This document shows, piece by piece, positions 7,832 to 17,676 of a stretch of 64,000 bases of DNA (the first letter of the stretch is position 1; the number at the start of each line of letters is the position of its first letter). The position numbers and the translations under genes were made by a program. Source of the DNA: SSC3 sp963769585 (GTDB taxonomy: Bacteria; Actinomycetota; Actinomycetes; Propionibacteriales; Nocardioidaceae); NCBI GenBank assembly GCA_963769585.1, contig CAVYMJ010000006.1, positions 124,001-188,000 of the forward strand, read 5' to 3'. The notes below the pieces were generated by a model that saw only the letters and a program-made list of their open reading frames with translations, searched no databases and was not told the DNA's origin.

Positions 7832-8985
7832 CAGGTGAGCCTGCTCTCTTCGAGCTACCGCAGAAGTACCTCGACCTGCGTGAGGAGGCTCGCTCGCTGG
7901 CCGCGGCCTGTGCCGACATAGCCGCCCGGGCGGACGAGGCCGACCGCTTCGACCCTGATGTCCGCGAGCGCCTTGTCGCCTCCGGCCTGACCAGTGTCGT
8001 CGTCGACGCCGAGTACGGCGGGCGCTTCGACCGGGTCGACTCCCTCGCCGTCACCGTCGTCCGCGAGGCACTCGCCTTCGAGAGTGCCCACCTCGACTCG
8101 ATGTTCGCGATGCAGGGCATCGGCAGCTTCGCGGTCTCGGTCGGCGGCAGTGACTCGATCCGCAAGCAGTGGCTGCCCAAAGTCGCCGCACTCGAGGCGA
8201 TCGGTGCGCTCGCGCTGACCGAGCCCGAGGTCGGCTCCGACCTGCGGGCGATCACCACGACGCTGGTCGAGAAGGACGGCGAGCTCGTCGTCAACGGACA
8301 CAAGTCATTCATCACCAACGCCGGCGACGCCGACTTCTACAGCGTGCTGTGCCGGGAGGGTGAGGCCTACTCGCTCGTCCTGGTTCCGGCGGACACTGCC
8401 GGCATCACGGTCACCTCGCCGCACCAGATCATCGCGCCGCACGTCCTCGGCGACGTCGTACTGGAGAACGTGCGCGTCCCGCTCGACCACCGGCTCGGCG
8501 AGCCGGGTAAGGGGTTCAAGCTGATGCTTGCCACCCTGGCGACGTTCCGCGTCTCGGTAGCCGGCGCTGCTGTCGGTCTCGCCCAGGCGTCCCTCGAGGA
8601 GGCCCTGCGGCACGCGACCGGACGCATCCAGTTCGGGGTCCCGCTGGCACAGCTCGGCCCGGTCCCGTCCAAGCTCGCCGAGAGCTGGGTCGAGATCGAG
8701 ATGGCCCGCGCGATGACCTACCAGGCCGCCGCGGCGGCCGCCCAGGACCCGCTCGGCTGCCCTCCACCTCTCGTCGATCGCCAAGGTGGGCGCCACCGAG
8801 ATGGCGGCGCGCGTCATCGACCGCTGCGTCCAGGTGATGGGCCGCTTCGGCCTGGTGCGCGGCAGCAAGATCGAGCGGCTCTACCGAGAGGCGCGTCCGA
8901 TGCGCATCTACGAAGGCTCGACCGAGGTCATCTCGACTCGCTCGCCAAGAAGCTCGTGAAGGACCGTCAACAGGAGCAGCAGTGA
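7828..8985 (+). pseudogene. Acyl-CoA dehydrogenase, frameshifted near C-terminus
   Basis: Starts at a GTG overlapping the previous stop (GTGA). The first 310 residues read cleanly with acyl-CoA dehydrogenase motifs (ALALTEPEVGSDLRAITT, NGHKSFITNAGDADFY, GRIQFGVPLAQLG). A net +1 near 8750 moves the C-terminal flavin segment (IAKVGATEMAARVIDRCVQV, then MGRFGLVRGSKIERLYREA, IYEGSTEVI) into another frame. A net -1 near 8930 restores the first frame for the tail SLAKKLVKD. Corrected, it is a normal 385-residue enzyme, so technical error is more likely than decay. Second dehydrogenase of the operon. Confidence 0.75.
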
Positions 8986-9777
8986 TCATCGACTGCCACA
9001 TGCACGTCTGGCCCGACCACATCGCCGAGGCCATGCAGTCCCAGACCCCGGCAGGCATGCCACTGCGCTTCAACGGCAAGTTGTCGGGCCTGCTGGAGAC
9101 GATGGACTCGGCAGGGATCGACAAGGGGCTGGCCCTCGGCGTCGGCGATCAAGGCTTCGACCGTGGCACGCACCAACGAGTTCATCGGCGCTGTCCCACG
9201 CGACCGGCTGGTCCCGATCGGGACCGTCCACCCCGAGCTCTCCGTCGAGGAGAACCTCAAGCACCTGCTGGACAACGGCATCGTCGGGGTCAAGCTGCAC
9301 CCGCTGTTCCAGGACCCTGTCGCTCGACGACCCCAAGGTGCACGAGATCCTGGCCGCGCTGGCCGAGCAAGGGCATGCCCGTCGTCACCCACGTCGGTGC
9401 CGGTGAGGACGAGGAGGCCAACCGGCGCGGGGCGCCCGCTGCTGCTCCGCAAGCTCGCGGACGCACTGCCCGACCTGACGCTGATCGCCTGCCACTACGG
9501 CGGCTACCACCGGCTCGACGAGGCCGAGCAGCACGTCGTCGGTTCGCTCGGTGACGCTCGAGACCTCGTGGCCGCCCACGATGGCCGAGCTCGAGCCCGA
9601 CCGCGTCGTCGGACCTGATTCGCCGGCACGGAGCCGACCGGGTCGTCTTCGGCTCGGACTGGCCGATGGCGGACCCAGCCGCGGAGATCGCCGCGATCCG
9701 CAACCTCGGTCTCACCAAGCAGGAGGAGGACGCCGTCCTCGGCGGCAACCTCGCGCGCCTGCTTGGGGATCGCATGA
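8982..9777 (+). pseudogene. Amidohydrolase family protein, multiply frameshifted
   Basis: Starts at a GTG overlapping the previous stop. In-frame pieces give a metal-dependent TIM-barrel hydrolase of the amidohydrolase-2 family (relatives include ACMSD and gamma-resorcylate decarboxylase): IIDCHMHVWPDHIAEAM with the HxH motif, ARTNEFIGAVPRDRLVPIG, GIVGVKLHPLFQ, MPVVTHVGAG, LIACHYGGYH, RVVFGSDWPMADP. At least eight net +1 insertions (near 9131, 9311, 9371, 9430, 9550, 9611, 9767 and neighbours) are needed to read through. After correction the stop would overlap the next ATG (ATGA), as elsewhere in the operon. The family may hydrolyse a ring or decarboxylate an acid; the substrate is unknown. 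Confidence 0.68.
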
Positions 9778-11145
9778 GTGCCAAGACTGTCCGTCTCGGC
9801 GCCGGGATGGCCTTCTGGGGTGACAGCGTGCGGCCCGCGATCGAGATGGTCGAGCGCGGCGACATCGACTACCTGTGCTGCGACCACCTGGCCGAGCTGA
9901 CCATGTCGATCCTGGCCAAGCAGCGGGCACGCAACCGCGAGCGCGGGCTACACCCGCGACATCATCGACCTGCTTCGCGGTGCACTGCCGATGTGCATCG
10001 AGAAGGGCATCAAGGTCGTCAGCAACTGCGGGCGGCGCCAACCCTCGGGCGGCCGCGGAGAAGATCCTCGAGCTCTGCAAGGAGCTGGGCCTATCAGGGC
10101 GTACGGGTCGGTGTCGTGACCGGCGACGACCTCGAGTCCGAGATCGACGTACTGATGGCCGGTGGAGTCTCCTTCGCCAACCTCGACACCGGCGCGGAGC
10201 TCAGCGACGGTGCGCGAGAACCTCACGCACGCTGCGGTCTACACCGGGTGCGAAGGGATCGTCGAGGCGCTGCGCCTCGGCGCCGACATCGTGATCTGCG
10301 GCCGGGTCACCGACATCGCGCTCTACCTCGGGCCGCTCATCCACGAGTTCGGCTGGGCGACCGACGACTGGCAACGCCTCGGCATGGCCACCGTCGTCGC
10401 CCATGCCATCGAGTGCGGTGGCCAGGCGACCGGCGGCCTGTACGCCGCCGACTGGGCGGGCGTCGACGGGCTGGAGACGCTCGGCTACCCGATCGCCGAG
10501 GTCAGTGACGACGGCACGGCGGTCCTCACCAAGACGCCGGGCACGGGTGGACGGGTCGACATCGGCACCGTCAGCGAGCAGCTGGTCTACGAGATCCTCG
10601 ACCCGGGCAACTACCTCACCGCCGACGTGACCGCGGACTTCACCCAGGTCCGGTTGGAGGAGGTCGGCACCGACCAGGTACGCATCACCGGCGGCACCGG
10701 CAAGCCGCGCCCGGAGACGCTGAAGGTCAACATGGGCTACCGCGCCGGCTTCGTCGGCGAAGCGCAGTTCACCTACACCTGGCCTGACGCCTGGGCGAAG
10801 GCCCAGCGGGGCATCGAGTTCCTCAAGAACCGGCTGGAACGCGCTGGGTTCGAGCACACCGACGATCTCGTCGAGTACGTCGGGCACACTTCGATGTGGG
10901 GCACCCGGGTGGCACCGACCGACGACCCGGAGACTCCCGAGATCGTGGTGCGCTACGCGGCGCGCTGCCCAGACGCGGAGCAGGCCCGCAAGGTGTTCAC
11001 CGAGAGCGTCCCGCTGTACAACAACGGCCCAGCCGGCGTCGCGGGAGTCGGGACCCGGCCGCCGCTCAAGGAGCTCTACGCGATCTGGCCCTGCCTGATC
11101 CCGCGCGAGCACGTCGTCCAGTCCGTCGAGATGCTGGAGGTCTGA
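9774..11145 (+). pseudogene. DUF1446 / AtuA-family protein, frameshifted
   Basis: About 450 residues after correction. It begins KTVRLGAGMAFWGDSVRPA, then CCDHLAELTMSILAK, TRDIIDLL, KGIKVVSNCGGANP, VRVGVVTGDDL, ICGRVTDIALYLGP, HAIECGGQATGG, all characteristic of the acyclic terpene utilisation AtuA (DUF1446) family. Net +1 insertions near 9948, 10031, 10091 and 10208 break the N-terminal third; from about 10210 the frame is clean to the TGA. It is followed one base later by the small AtuA-type partner. The biochemical activity of this family is not firmly established to my knowledge; in Pseudomonas it belongs to citronellol/geranyl-CoA catabolism. Confidence 0.7.
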
Positions 11146-11146
11146 G

Positions 11147-11471
11147 GTGACCACCACGGCCAGGCGCGTGGTCGACATCGCCCACGGACGGTCAGGCGAC
11201 AAGGGCGACACCTGCAACGTCGGCCTGGTGGCGTACGACGATGCCGGCTACGAGGTCCTGCTGCGCGAGGTCACCGAGGAGCGGGTGGCCGCGCACTTCG
11301 GGGACCTGGTCAAGGGCACAGTCACCCGCTACGAGCTGCCCGGCATCAAGGCTGCTGAACTTCGTGCTGACCGGCGCCCTCGACGGTGGTGGCACCCTGT
11401 CGCTGCGCTCGGACCATCTCGGCAAGGTGATGTACGCCTGGCTGCTGCGGATGGAGCTCCCGAATGGGTGA
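11147..11471 (+). pseudogene. AtuA-related small subunit, one frameshift
   Basis: GTG start, about 107 residues after one net +1 near 11352. The N-terminal RVVDIAHGRSGDKGDTCNVGLVAYDD and the C-terminal NFVLTGALDGGGTLSLRSDHLGK match the short C-terminal domain of AtuA proteins (the GDKGD segment is highly conserved), here encoded as a separate polypeptide directly after its large partner. The two probably form one complex. The corrected stop overlaps the hydratase start. Confidence 0.68.
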
Positions 11472-12270
11472 CGCCGTCCTCAGCACTCGGCGCGGGCAGT
11501 CTCGCCGTACTCACGCTGAACCGTCCCGAAGCGCGCAACCCGCTCGACGCTGAGCTGTCCGCCGCGCTCCTGGACGCGATGGGTGAGGCCATGGCGGACG
11601 ACGGGGTGCGCTCGGTGGCGATCGCCGCGAACGGCCCCGCCTTCTGCGCGGGGGGCGACCTGCGCCAGATGAAGGAGTTCGCGCGAAGCTCGGGCCGAGG
11701 ACGCCTATGCCTGGCCGCAGTCGATCGTCGACCTACACAAGCTGGCGCTCGAGGCGCCGAAGCCACTGGTTGCGCTGGTCGACGGCCCGGCGTACGCCGG
11801 CGGTATGGGCCTGGCGGGCCTGTGCGACGTGCTCCTCGCGACGCCGAAGGCCCGCTTCTCGATGCCGGAGGTCCGGATCGGGCCTCTTCCCGATGATCAT
11901 CGTGGCGCCACCTCGCCCGGGCGCTCCCACGCAAGCTGATGCTCGACCTGATGCTGACCGGGCGACCGATGGACGTTGAGGAGGCGTACCGCGCCGGGTT
12001 CGTCAGCCCGCGTCTGCGCCGACCAGACGGCGCTGCTGGCGGCTGCCGACGAGTACGCCGGCTGGTTCGCTGACGCGAGCCCTACTGCCGTACGCCTTGG
12101 CCGCAAGGCGTTCACGCTGCTTGCCGACCTGCCTGCTTCCCAGGCGCTGGACGCCGCGCAGTTCCTCAACCTGACCTTCTTCCTCGGCAGCGACCTGGCC
12201 GAAGGAGCCAACGCGTTCCTCGAGAAGCGACCACCCGCGCTGGGTGGCGAAGGAGAACGACCATGGCTGA
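11464..12270 (+). pseudogene. Enoyl-CoA hydratase/isomerase, multiply frameshifted
   Basis: Pieces in several frames give a crotonase-fold protein of about 260 residues: LAVLTLNRPEARNPLDAEL, AFCAGGDLRQMKEFA (oxyanion-hole region), VALVDGPAYAGGMGLAGLCDV, FSMPEVRIG, LMLTGRPMDVEEAYRAGFV, TLLADLPASQALDAAQFL and a C-terminal KRPPRW-type ending. Net +1 insertions fall near 11470, 11691, 11885, 11908, 12010 and 12233. It would hydrate the enoyl-CoA formed by the upstream dehydrogenases. The corrected stop (12268-12270) overlaps the thiolase ATG. Confidence 0.68.
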
Positions 12271-13414
12271 CGCCTTCATCGTCGGAGCTGTCCGCTCGCC
12301 GGTCGGCAAGCGCGGCGGAGCTCTCTCCCAGGTTCACCCGGCGGATCTCGGCGCCGCACGTTCTCCGCGCCCTCGTCGAGCGGACCGGCGTCGATGCCGC
12401 CGAGATCGACGACGTGCTGTGGGGCTGTGTCGGGCAGATGGGCCCACAGGCCTCGAACATCGGCCGGGTCACCGTGCTGTCCGCCGGGTTCCCCGAGTCC
12501 GTCCCGGCGACGACCATCGACCGGCAGTGCGGCTCCTCCCAGCAGGCGCTGCACTTCGCCGCCCAGGCGGTGCTGTCGGGGACCCAGGACCTGGTGGTGG
12601 CCGGTGGTGTCGAGGTGATGAGCCAGGTGCCGATCGCCTCGCCGACGCACGATCGGGCTCGAGCACGGCATGGCGCACCCGCGGGGCGGCGAGGGCTGGG
12701 CGCAGCGGTACGGCGACCAGGAGATCTCGCAGTTCCGCGGAGCCGAGCTGATCGCCGAGCGTTGGGACCTGTCGCGCGAGGCGATGGAGGCGTTCGCGCT
12801 CGAGAGCCATGCGCGTGCGCATCGACGCGACGCAGCGCGGACTGTTCGACGAGGAGATCGCGCCGTACGGCGGGCTGAGCCACGACGAGGGCCCGCGACC
12901 CGGTACCACCGCGGAGAAGCTGGCCACGCTCCAGCCCCTGCGTGAGGGCGGTCGGCTCACCGCTGCGCTGGCCAGCCAGGTCTCCGACGGCGCGGCCGCG
13001 GTGCTGGTCGCCTCCGGCGACGCCGTACGCCGGCTGGGGCTGACGCCGATGGCCCGGGTACACACGCTGACGGTGGTCGGCTCCGACCCGGTGCTGATGC
13101 TGACCGGCCCGATCCCCGCCACCGAGGAAGTGCTGAAGCGGTCAGGCGTGGCACTGGACGACATCGGCTCCTTCGAGGTGAACGAGGCGTTCGCCAGCAT
13201 CCCGATGGCCTGGCTGAAGGAGACGGGCGCCGACCCGGCGCTGACCAATCCCCAGGGCGGAGCAATCGCTCTGGGACATCCGCTGGGCGGGACCGGTGCC
13301 CGGCTGATGACCACGCTGGTGCACCGCATGCGACGCGAGGGCCTGCGCTACGGGCTGCAGACCATGTGTGAAGGCGGCGGCATGGCCAACGCGACGCTGC
13401 TCGAGCTGGTGTGA
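12263..13414 (+). pseudogene. Acetyl-CoA C-acyltransferase (thiolase), frameshifted
   Basis: ATG at 12263. Corrected length is about 382 residues. Thiolase signatures: FIVGAVRSPVGKRGGALS at the N-terminus, TIDRQCGSSQQALHFAAQAV with the nucleophilic cysteine near residue 90, FEVNEAFASIPMAW and GGAIALGHPLGGTGARL near the C-terminus with the catalytic His, and the second Cys in LQTMCEGGGMANA. Net +1 insertions lie near 12350, 12650 and 12818; the last 200 residues read cleanly. It would cleave the 3-ketoacyl-CoA made in this operon. Its stop overlaps the GTG of the transporter gene. Confidence 0.75.
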
Positions 13415-14850
13415 CGGCCTGGCAGGTGCAGCCGGTAGCCGCGACCCGGCATCGCGGCCTGATCGCCTGCCTCGCGTTCGCGGCGCTCACCGGCTCCGTC
13501 GTTGCCGGGCTCGGCAGCCCGATCGTCCTCGAGGTCTCGACCGAGCGCCATGTCTCGCTGGCCAGCGCGCAGTGGACGCTGATCATCACCCTGCTGGTCG
13601 GGGTGGTCGGCACCCCGGTGCTGTCCCGAGTCGCCGACGGCAGGCTGCGACGAGGCGTCCTGGTCGGTGCCCTGCTCGCTGTGTCGGTGGGCAGTGCGCT
13701 CGGCGCGTTGGTGCCGACCTTCCCCGGACTGCTGAGCGGTCGGGCCCTGCAGGGCTTCGGCTACGCCATGGTGCCGCTCACCGTCAGCATCGCTCGGGAG
13801 CGGCTGTCCGGGCCGCTGCTCGACCGCACGCTCGGGGTGCTCTCCACCAGCATCGCCGTCGGCGTCGGCCTCGGGAACCCGGTGATGGGTCTGTGTGTGA
13901 AGCTGGCTGACTACCGGTTGGCCTTCGCGTTCGCCTTCGTCGTCTCGACGATCGGCGCGGTCTGGGTCTGGCGCCGGGTACCCGTCGCCGGTGAAGAGGT
14001 CGAGCATGTCGAGGTGGACCTTCCTGGCGCCCTGCTGCTCGGCGTCGGGCTCGGCGCGGTCCTGCTGGCAATCGCGCGGGGCGAGCTGTGGGGGTGGGCC
14101 TCCTGGCAGGTGCTGGTCTTCGGAACTCTCGGCGTCGTGGTGCTGACTGCCTGGACGCTCCTCGAGCTTCGGGTCCCGGCACCACTGGTCGACCTCCGGC
14201 TCACCTGTGCTCGCGGGGTCCTCGGGGTCAACCTCGCCGCCGTAGCCCTGGGGGTGTGCATCTTCGGCGGCGTGGCCGCGGTGATCCTGCTGGTCCAGCG
14301 ACCGCCGTCCGACGGGTTGGGTCTGGGGCACTCGGTGTTCGCCACCGGGCTGCTGATGACCCCGATGGCGGTGGCGACCCTAGTGTCGCCGCCAGTCGCG
14401 CGCTGGCTGGCCCGGGCGACCGACGTACGGCTGGTGCTTCCGCTCGGCGCCACCGTGGTGGCGGCCTCCTTCGGGACCTTCGCGATGCTGCACGAGCGCA
14501 CCTGGCACATCGCGCTGATGATGGGCGTGATGGGAGTGGGCATCGGCGTCGCCTACTCGGTGATGCCGGCCCTGATCGTCGCGCGCACTCCTCACGACCG
14601 GACCGCGAGTGCGACCGGCGTCAACCAGGTCCTGCGGCTGATGGGCGGCGCCGTCGGCGCAGCCGTGGTCACGGCGATCCTGGCCGGCCACACGCCTGCC
14701 GGCTCGGCCCAGCCGCTGGAGTCCGGGTACGTCGTGGCGGCGCTGATCGCGACGGCAGCGGGGGTCCTGGCCGCTGTGGTCGGCTACGTGCTGGTGCCTC
14801 CGCTTCCGGTCCCGATCGAGACCGTTGACAACTACATGCACCCGGACTAA
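13411..14850 (+). CDS. MFS transporter, DHA2-type
   Basis: 479 residues with about 14 hydrophobic segments, the size of DHA2 (14-TM) drug:H+ antiporters. The loop between TM2 and TM3 (SRVADGRLRRGVLVG) corresponds to the MFS motif A, and GRALQGFGYAMVPLTVSIARERL resembles the TM4/motif C region. It starts at a GTG overlapping the thiolase stop and is the last gene of the first operon, so it probably moves the growth substrate or a toxic intermediate. The reading frame is intact, in contrast to the six genes before it. Confidence 0.82.
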   Translation: MTAWQVQPVAATRHRGLIACLAFAALTGSVVAGLGSPIVLEVSTERHVSLASAQWTLIITLLVGVVGTPVLSRVADGRLRRGVLVGALLAVSVGSALGALVPTFPGLLSGRALQGFGYAMVPLTVSIARERLSGPLLDRTLGVLSTSIAVGVGLGNPVMGLCVKLADYRLAFAFAFVVSTIGAVWVWRRVPVAGEEVEHVEVDLPGALLLGVGLGAVLLAIARGELWGWASWQVLVFGTLGVVVLTAWTLLELRVPAPLVDLRLTCARGVLGVNLAAVALGVCIFGGVAAVILLVQRPPSDGLGLGHSVFATGLLMTPMAVATLVSPPVARWLARATDVRLVLPLGATVVAASFGTFAMLHERTWHIALMMGVMGVGIGVAYSVMPALIVARTPHDRTASATGVNQVLRLMGGAVGAAVVTAILAGHTPAGSAQPLESGYVVAALIATAAGVLAAVVGYVLVPPLPVPIETVDNYMHPD

Positions 14851-14873
14851 CTTGATATAACTATAATCATGAA
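14825..14873 (+). promoter_or_regulatory. P450-operon promoter with shared operator-like motif
   Basis: TTGACA at 14825-14830 with TAACTT at 14848-14853 (17-base spacer) forms one candidate promoter. A perfect TATAAT at 14862-14867 is a second -10. ACTATAATCATGAA at 14860-14873 matches the operator before the first operon (ACTATGATCATAGT) at 10 of its first 11 bases. The following gene starts with TTG-AGT-GTC, as the first operon starts with TTG-AGC-GTC. Confidence 0.5.
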
Positions 14874-14893
14874 TCGCAGCGATAGGTCATCCA

Positions 14894-16162
14894 TTGAGTG
14901 TCGCCTCCAAGACCCAGGACGAGGAGATCTCCTCCTTCTTCAGCGCTGACCCGGACACCATCTCCTGGCCCTACCCGATGTACGCCCGGTGGCGTGAGGG
15001 TAACGGCATCGTCCGCTGGGAGTCGGGGCCGGCCACGCTGGTCACCCGCTACGCCGACGTCAAAGACGTGATGAGCGGGAAGTATCCGATCAAGCAGAAC
15101 GCCTACCGCTTCGGCGAGCTCGCCGAAGGCACGATCAGCAGGCTCCCTGTCGAGCAGCACGAGATCTTCTTCAAGGTCCTCGACTTCGAGAGCCTCTTCC
15201 TGTCCCGCAACGACGGTGACGAGCACCTGCGGCTGCGCCGCATCGCGGCACGTGCCTTCAGTGCCCGCAGGATCGAGATGCTCCGGGAGTCCGTGCAGCA
15301 GCACACCGACGACCTGATCGAGGACATGCTGCGCAAGCCCGCTCCCGACATCAAGCGCGACCTGGCCAACAAGCTGCCGGTGCGGGTCATCGCTGACCTG
15401 ATCGGAGTACCGCAGTCGGATCGTGAGCTGATCTGGGAGTGGTCGGAGGCGGTCGGCCGGCTCTTCTCCCTGGACGAGCGCTCGCTGCGTGAGGCCGACG
15501 AGGCTATCGATGCCTTCCGCGCGTACGTCGGGCAGACCGTCGCCAAGGTCCGGGAGACCGGTGAGGGACCCGAGCTCGCCAAGGCGATGCTCGACTCGCG
15601 CCAGGACGAGGTGATGACCGAGGACGAGCTGGTCGCGATGTACCTGCTGCTCCTCTTCGGTGGCAGCGAGACCACGACGAACCTGCTCGGCAATGGCTTC
15701 CTGGCCCTCCAGCGGCATCGTGACCAGTGGGACCTGCTGCGTCAGGACCCCTCCCTGGTGGCCGGCGCGATGGACGAGCTGATGCGCTACGACTCGCCGC
15801 ACCACTACCTTCCTCGGGTGGTCGCAGACGACTTCGACCTGCGCGGCACCCGGATCCGGGCGGGCCAGACGCTGATCATCGTGATGGGTGCGGCCAACCG
15901 TGACGAGTCGAAGTTCCCCGACCCCGACCGGCTCGATGTCACCCGAGCCAACAAGCGCGAGCACCTGTCCTTCGCGTTCGGCGCACACCACTGCCTGGGC
16001 GCGGCCCTGGCGCGGCTCGAGGGCGACGTCGTCTTCAGCACGCTGCTGGAGCGGTTCCCGGACGCGCGGCTCCTCGACCCGCAGCCTGAGTACGCCGGCA
16101 GCGCGATGCTCCGCGCCATCCAGTCTCTCCCCACCGACCTCGGAACCCCGGGGGGCGGATGA
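14894..16162 (+). CDS. Cytochrome P450
   Basis: 422 residues from TTG at 14894. The heme-binding loop FGAHHCLGAALAR has the proximal cysteine at about residue 367. The I-helix LLLFGGSETTTNLL carries the oxygen-activation Gly/Ser-Glu-Thr motif, and the K-helix ELMR pair is near residue 295. It is a soluble bacterial class I P450 needing ferredoxin and reductase, neither of which is encoded here. As first gene of the second catabolic operon it probably hydroxylates the substrate before CoA activation. The next gene starts at an ATG overlapping its stop. Confidence 0.9.
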   Translation: MSVASKTQDEEISSFFSADPDTISWPYPMYARWREGNGIVRWESGPATLVTRYADVKDVMSGKYPIKQNAYRFGELAEGTISRLPVEQHEIFFKVLDFESLFLSRNDGDEHLRLRRIAARAFSARRIEMLRESVQQHTDDLIEDMLRKPAPDIKRDLANKLPVRVIADLIGVPQSDRELIWEWSEAVGRLFSLDERSLREADEAIDAFRAYVGQTVAKVRETGEGPELAKAMLDSRQDEVMTEDELVAMYLLLLFGGSETTTNLLGNGFLALQRHRDQWDLLRQDPSLVAGAMDELMRYDSPHHYLPRVVADDFDLRGTRIRAGQTLIIVMGAANRDESKFPDPDRLDVTRANKREHLSFAFGAHHCLGAALARLEGDVVFSTLLERFPDARLLDPQPEYAGSAMLRAIQSLPTDLGTPGGG

Positions 16163-17676
16163 CCTCGGGATATCTGCTGGCCGGTCAGCCGACAGTCAGC
16201 GAGGCGGACTGGTCGCGTACCGCCTTCGTGCACGAGCAGCGTGAGATCACCTTCTCGGCCCTCGACGAGCGGGCGACCCGCTTCGCCACGGCGGCAGTCG
16301 CGGCTGGGCTGGCGCCGGGAGACCGGGTCCTGCTGCTGCTCCCGAACGCCCCCGAGACGTTCGAGCTGCTGATCGGGTGCGCCCGAGCCGGCCTTGTCGC
16401 CGTACCGGTCAACTGGCGCCTCGCCCCAGACGAGGTCGCGGCGGTCGCGGCTGACGCGGGGGCCAGCGGCGTGGTCGCGGACCCGTCGCTGGAGCGGTTG
16501 CTGCCGGCGCTCCTCTCTCGGCTATCGCCGAAGCTCGTGCTGAGGCTCGGCCAGGAGTACGAGGCCGCCCTGGCAGCCGCCGACACCGTCCCGCCGACCT
16601 ACGTCGAGGGCGACGACGTGGTCGTCCTGCAGGTCTACACGTCGGGCACCAGCGGTCATCCCAAGGGCGTGCTGCTCACCAACGGCAACTTGGCAGCCAA
16701 GGTGCCGCGGGTTGCCCCACGTTGGGGCTTGACACCAGCGAGCATGAGCCTGCTGGCCACGCCGCTGTTCCACGTCGGTGCGCTGAGCTGGGGCCTGGCG
16801 AGCCTGTACGCCGGAGCGACGACGGTGCTGGCCGGAGACGCCTCCGCCGCGACCCTGCTGCGGCACCTCGCCGACGACGAGATCAGCCACACGTTCCTGG
16901 TACCGGCCATGATCGCGAGGCTCTGCGAGGAAGCGCCCGCGGGCACCGGCTTCCCCGCGCTGCAGACGATCGTGTACGGCGCGGCACCGATCAGTGCCGA
17001 GACGCAGGCCGCCGCCCTCGATCTCTTCGGCCCCGTGCTGCATCAGGTCTACGGCATGTCCGAGACGACTGGAGCTTTCACCGAGCTTGCCGCCCAGCCG
17101 GGGCTTCCGCCCGGGTCGCCGCTGTACCGGTCGGCAGGCAAGCCCTACCCCTGGGTCGAGCTGGAGATTCGCGACCCGGAGACCGGACGGCGCCGGGCTG
17201 CCGGCGAGTTCGGCGAGGTCTGGACCCGCTCGGCGCAGAACACGCCCGGCTACGCGGGCCTGGTCGAGGAGACCCGTCAGCTGATCGCGCCGGACGGGTG
17301 GCTGCGAACCGGAGACGGTGGCTACCTCGACCCGGCGGGCTTCCTCTACCTCACCGACCGGGTGAAGGACCTGATCATCACCGGGGGGGAGAACGTCTAC
17401 CCGGCCGAGGTCGAGGCCGTCCTCCTGCGCCACCCGGCCATCGCCGACGCCGTGGTGTACGGCGTACCGGACGCCCGGTGGGGTGAGTCCGTCGCCGCGG
17501 CGGTCGTCGCCGTGCCGCGCGAGGTCGTCTCACCTGACGACGTCCTTGCATTCACCCAGGGGCTGCTGGCCGGGTACAAGCGCCCGCGCCGAATCGTCGT
17601 CCTGGATGCGCTGCCGCGCAACGCCGCCGGCAAGGTGCTCCGTCGTGAGCTACGGAACCGAGAGGAACACCTATGA
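16159..17676 (+). CDS. Acyl-CoA synthetase (AMP-binding enzyme)
   Basis: 505 residues, ANL superfamily. The phosphate-binding loop VYTSGTSGHPKGVLLT lies near residue 158, the A5 motif VYGMSETTG near 297, and the A7-A10 region has DGWLRTGDGGYLD, DRVKDLIITGGENVYPAEVE and the terminal KVLRRELR with the catalytic lysine. These enzymes activate a carboxylic acid to its CoA thioester via an acyl-adenylate. It sits between P450 and the DUF1446 gene with stop-start overlaps on both sides and probably supplies the CoA ester consumed by the island. Confidence 0.88.
   Translation: MTSGYLLAGQPTVSEADWSRTAFVHEQREITFSALDERATRFATAAVAAGLAPGDRVLLLLPNAPETFELLIGCARAGLVAVPVNWRLAPDEVAAVAADAGASGVVADPSLERLLPALLSRLSPKLVLRLGQEYEAALAAADTVPPTYVEGDDVVVLQVYTSGTSGHPKGVLLTNGNLAAKVPRVAPRWGLTPASMSLLATPLFHVGALSWGLASLYAGATTVLAGDASAATLLRHLADDEISHTFLVPAMIARLCEEAPAGTGFPALQTIVYGAAPISAETQAAALDLFGPVLHQVYGMSETTGAFTELAAQPGLPPGSPLYRSAGKPYPWVELEIRDPETGRRRAAGEFGEVWTRSAQNTPGYAGLVEETRQLIAPDGWLRTGDGGYLDPAGFLYLTDRVKDLIITGGENVYPAEVEAVLLRHPAIADAVVYGVPDARWGESVAAAVVAVPREVVSPDDVLAFTQGLLAGYKRPRRIVVLDALPRNAAGKVLRRELRNREEHL

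Noticed and set aside
10201..11217. Leftward frame across the first DUF1446 gene
   Set aside because: It is a shadow of a real gene; the real gene is clear once frameshifts are allowed.
7828..13414. Programmed frameshifting or true pseudogenes as the cause of the broken frames
   Set aside because: Too many sites per gene, no slippery sequences in common, and no other decay; sequencing error fits better.
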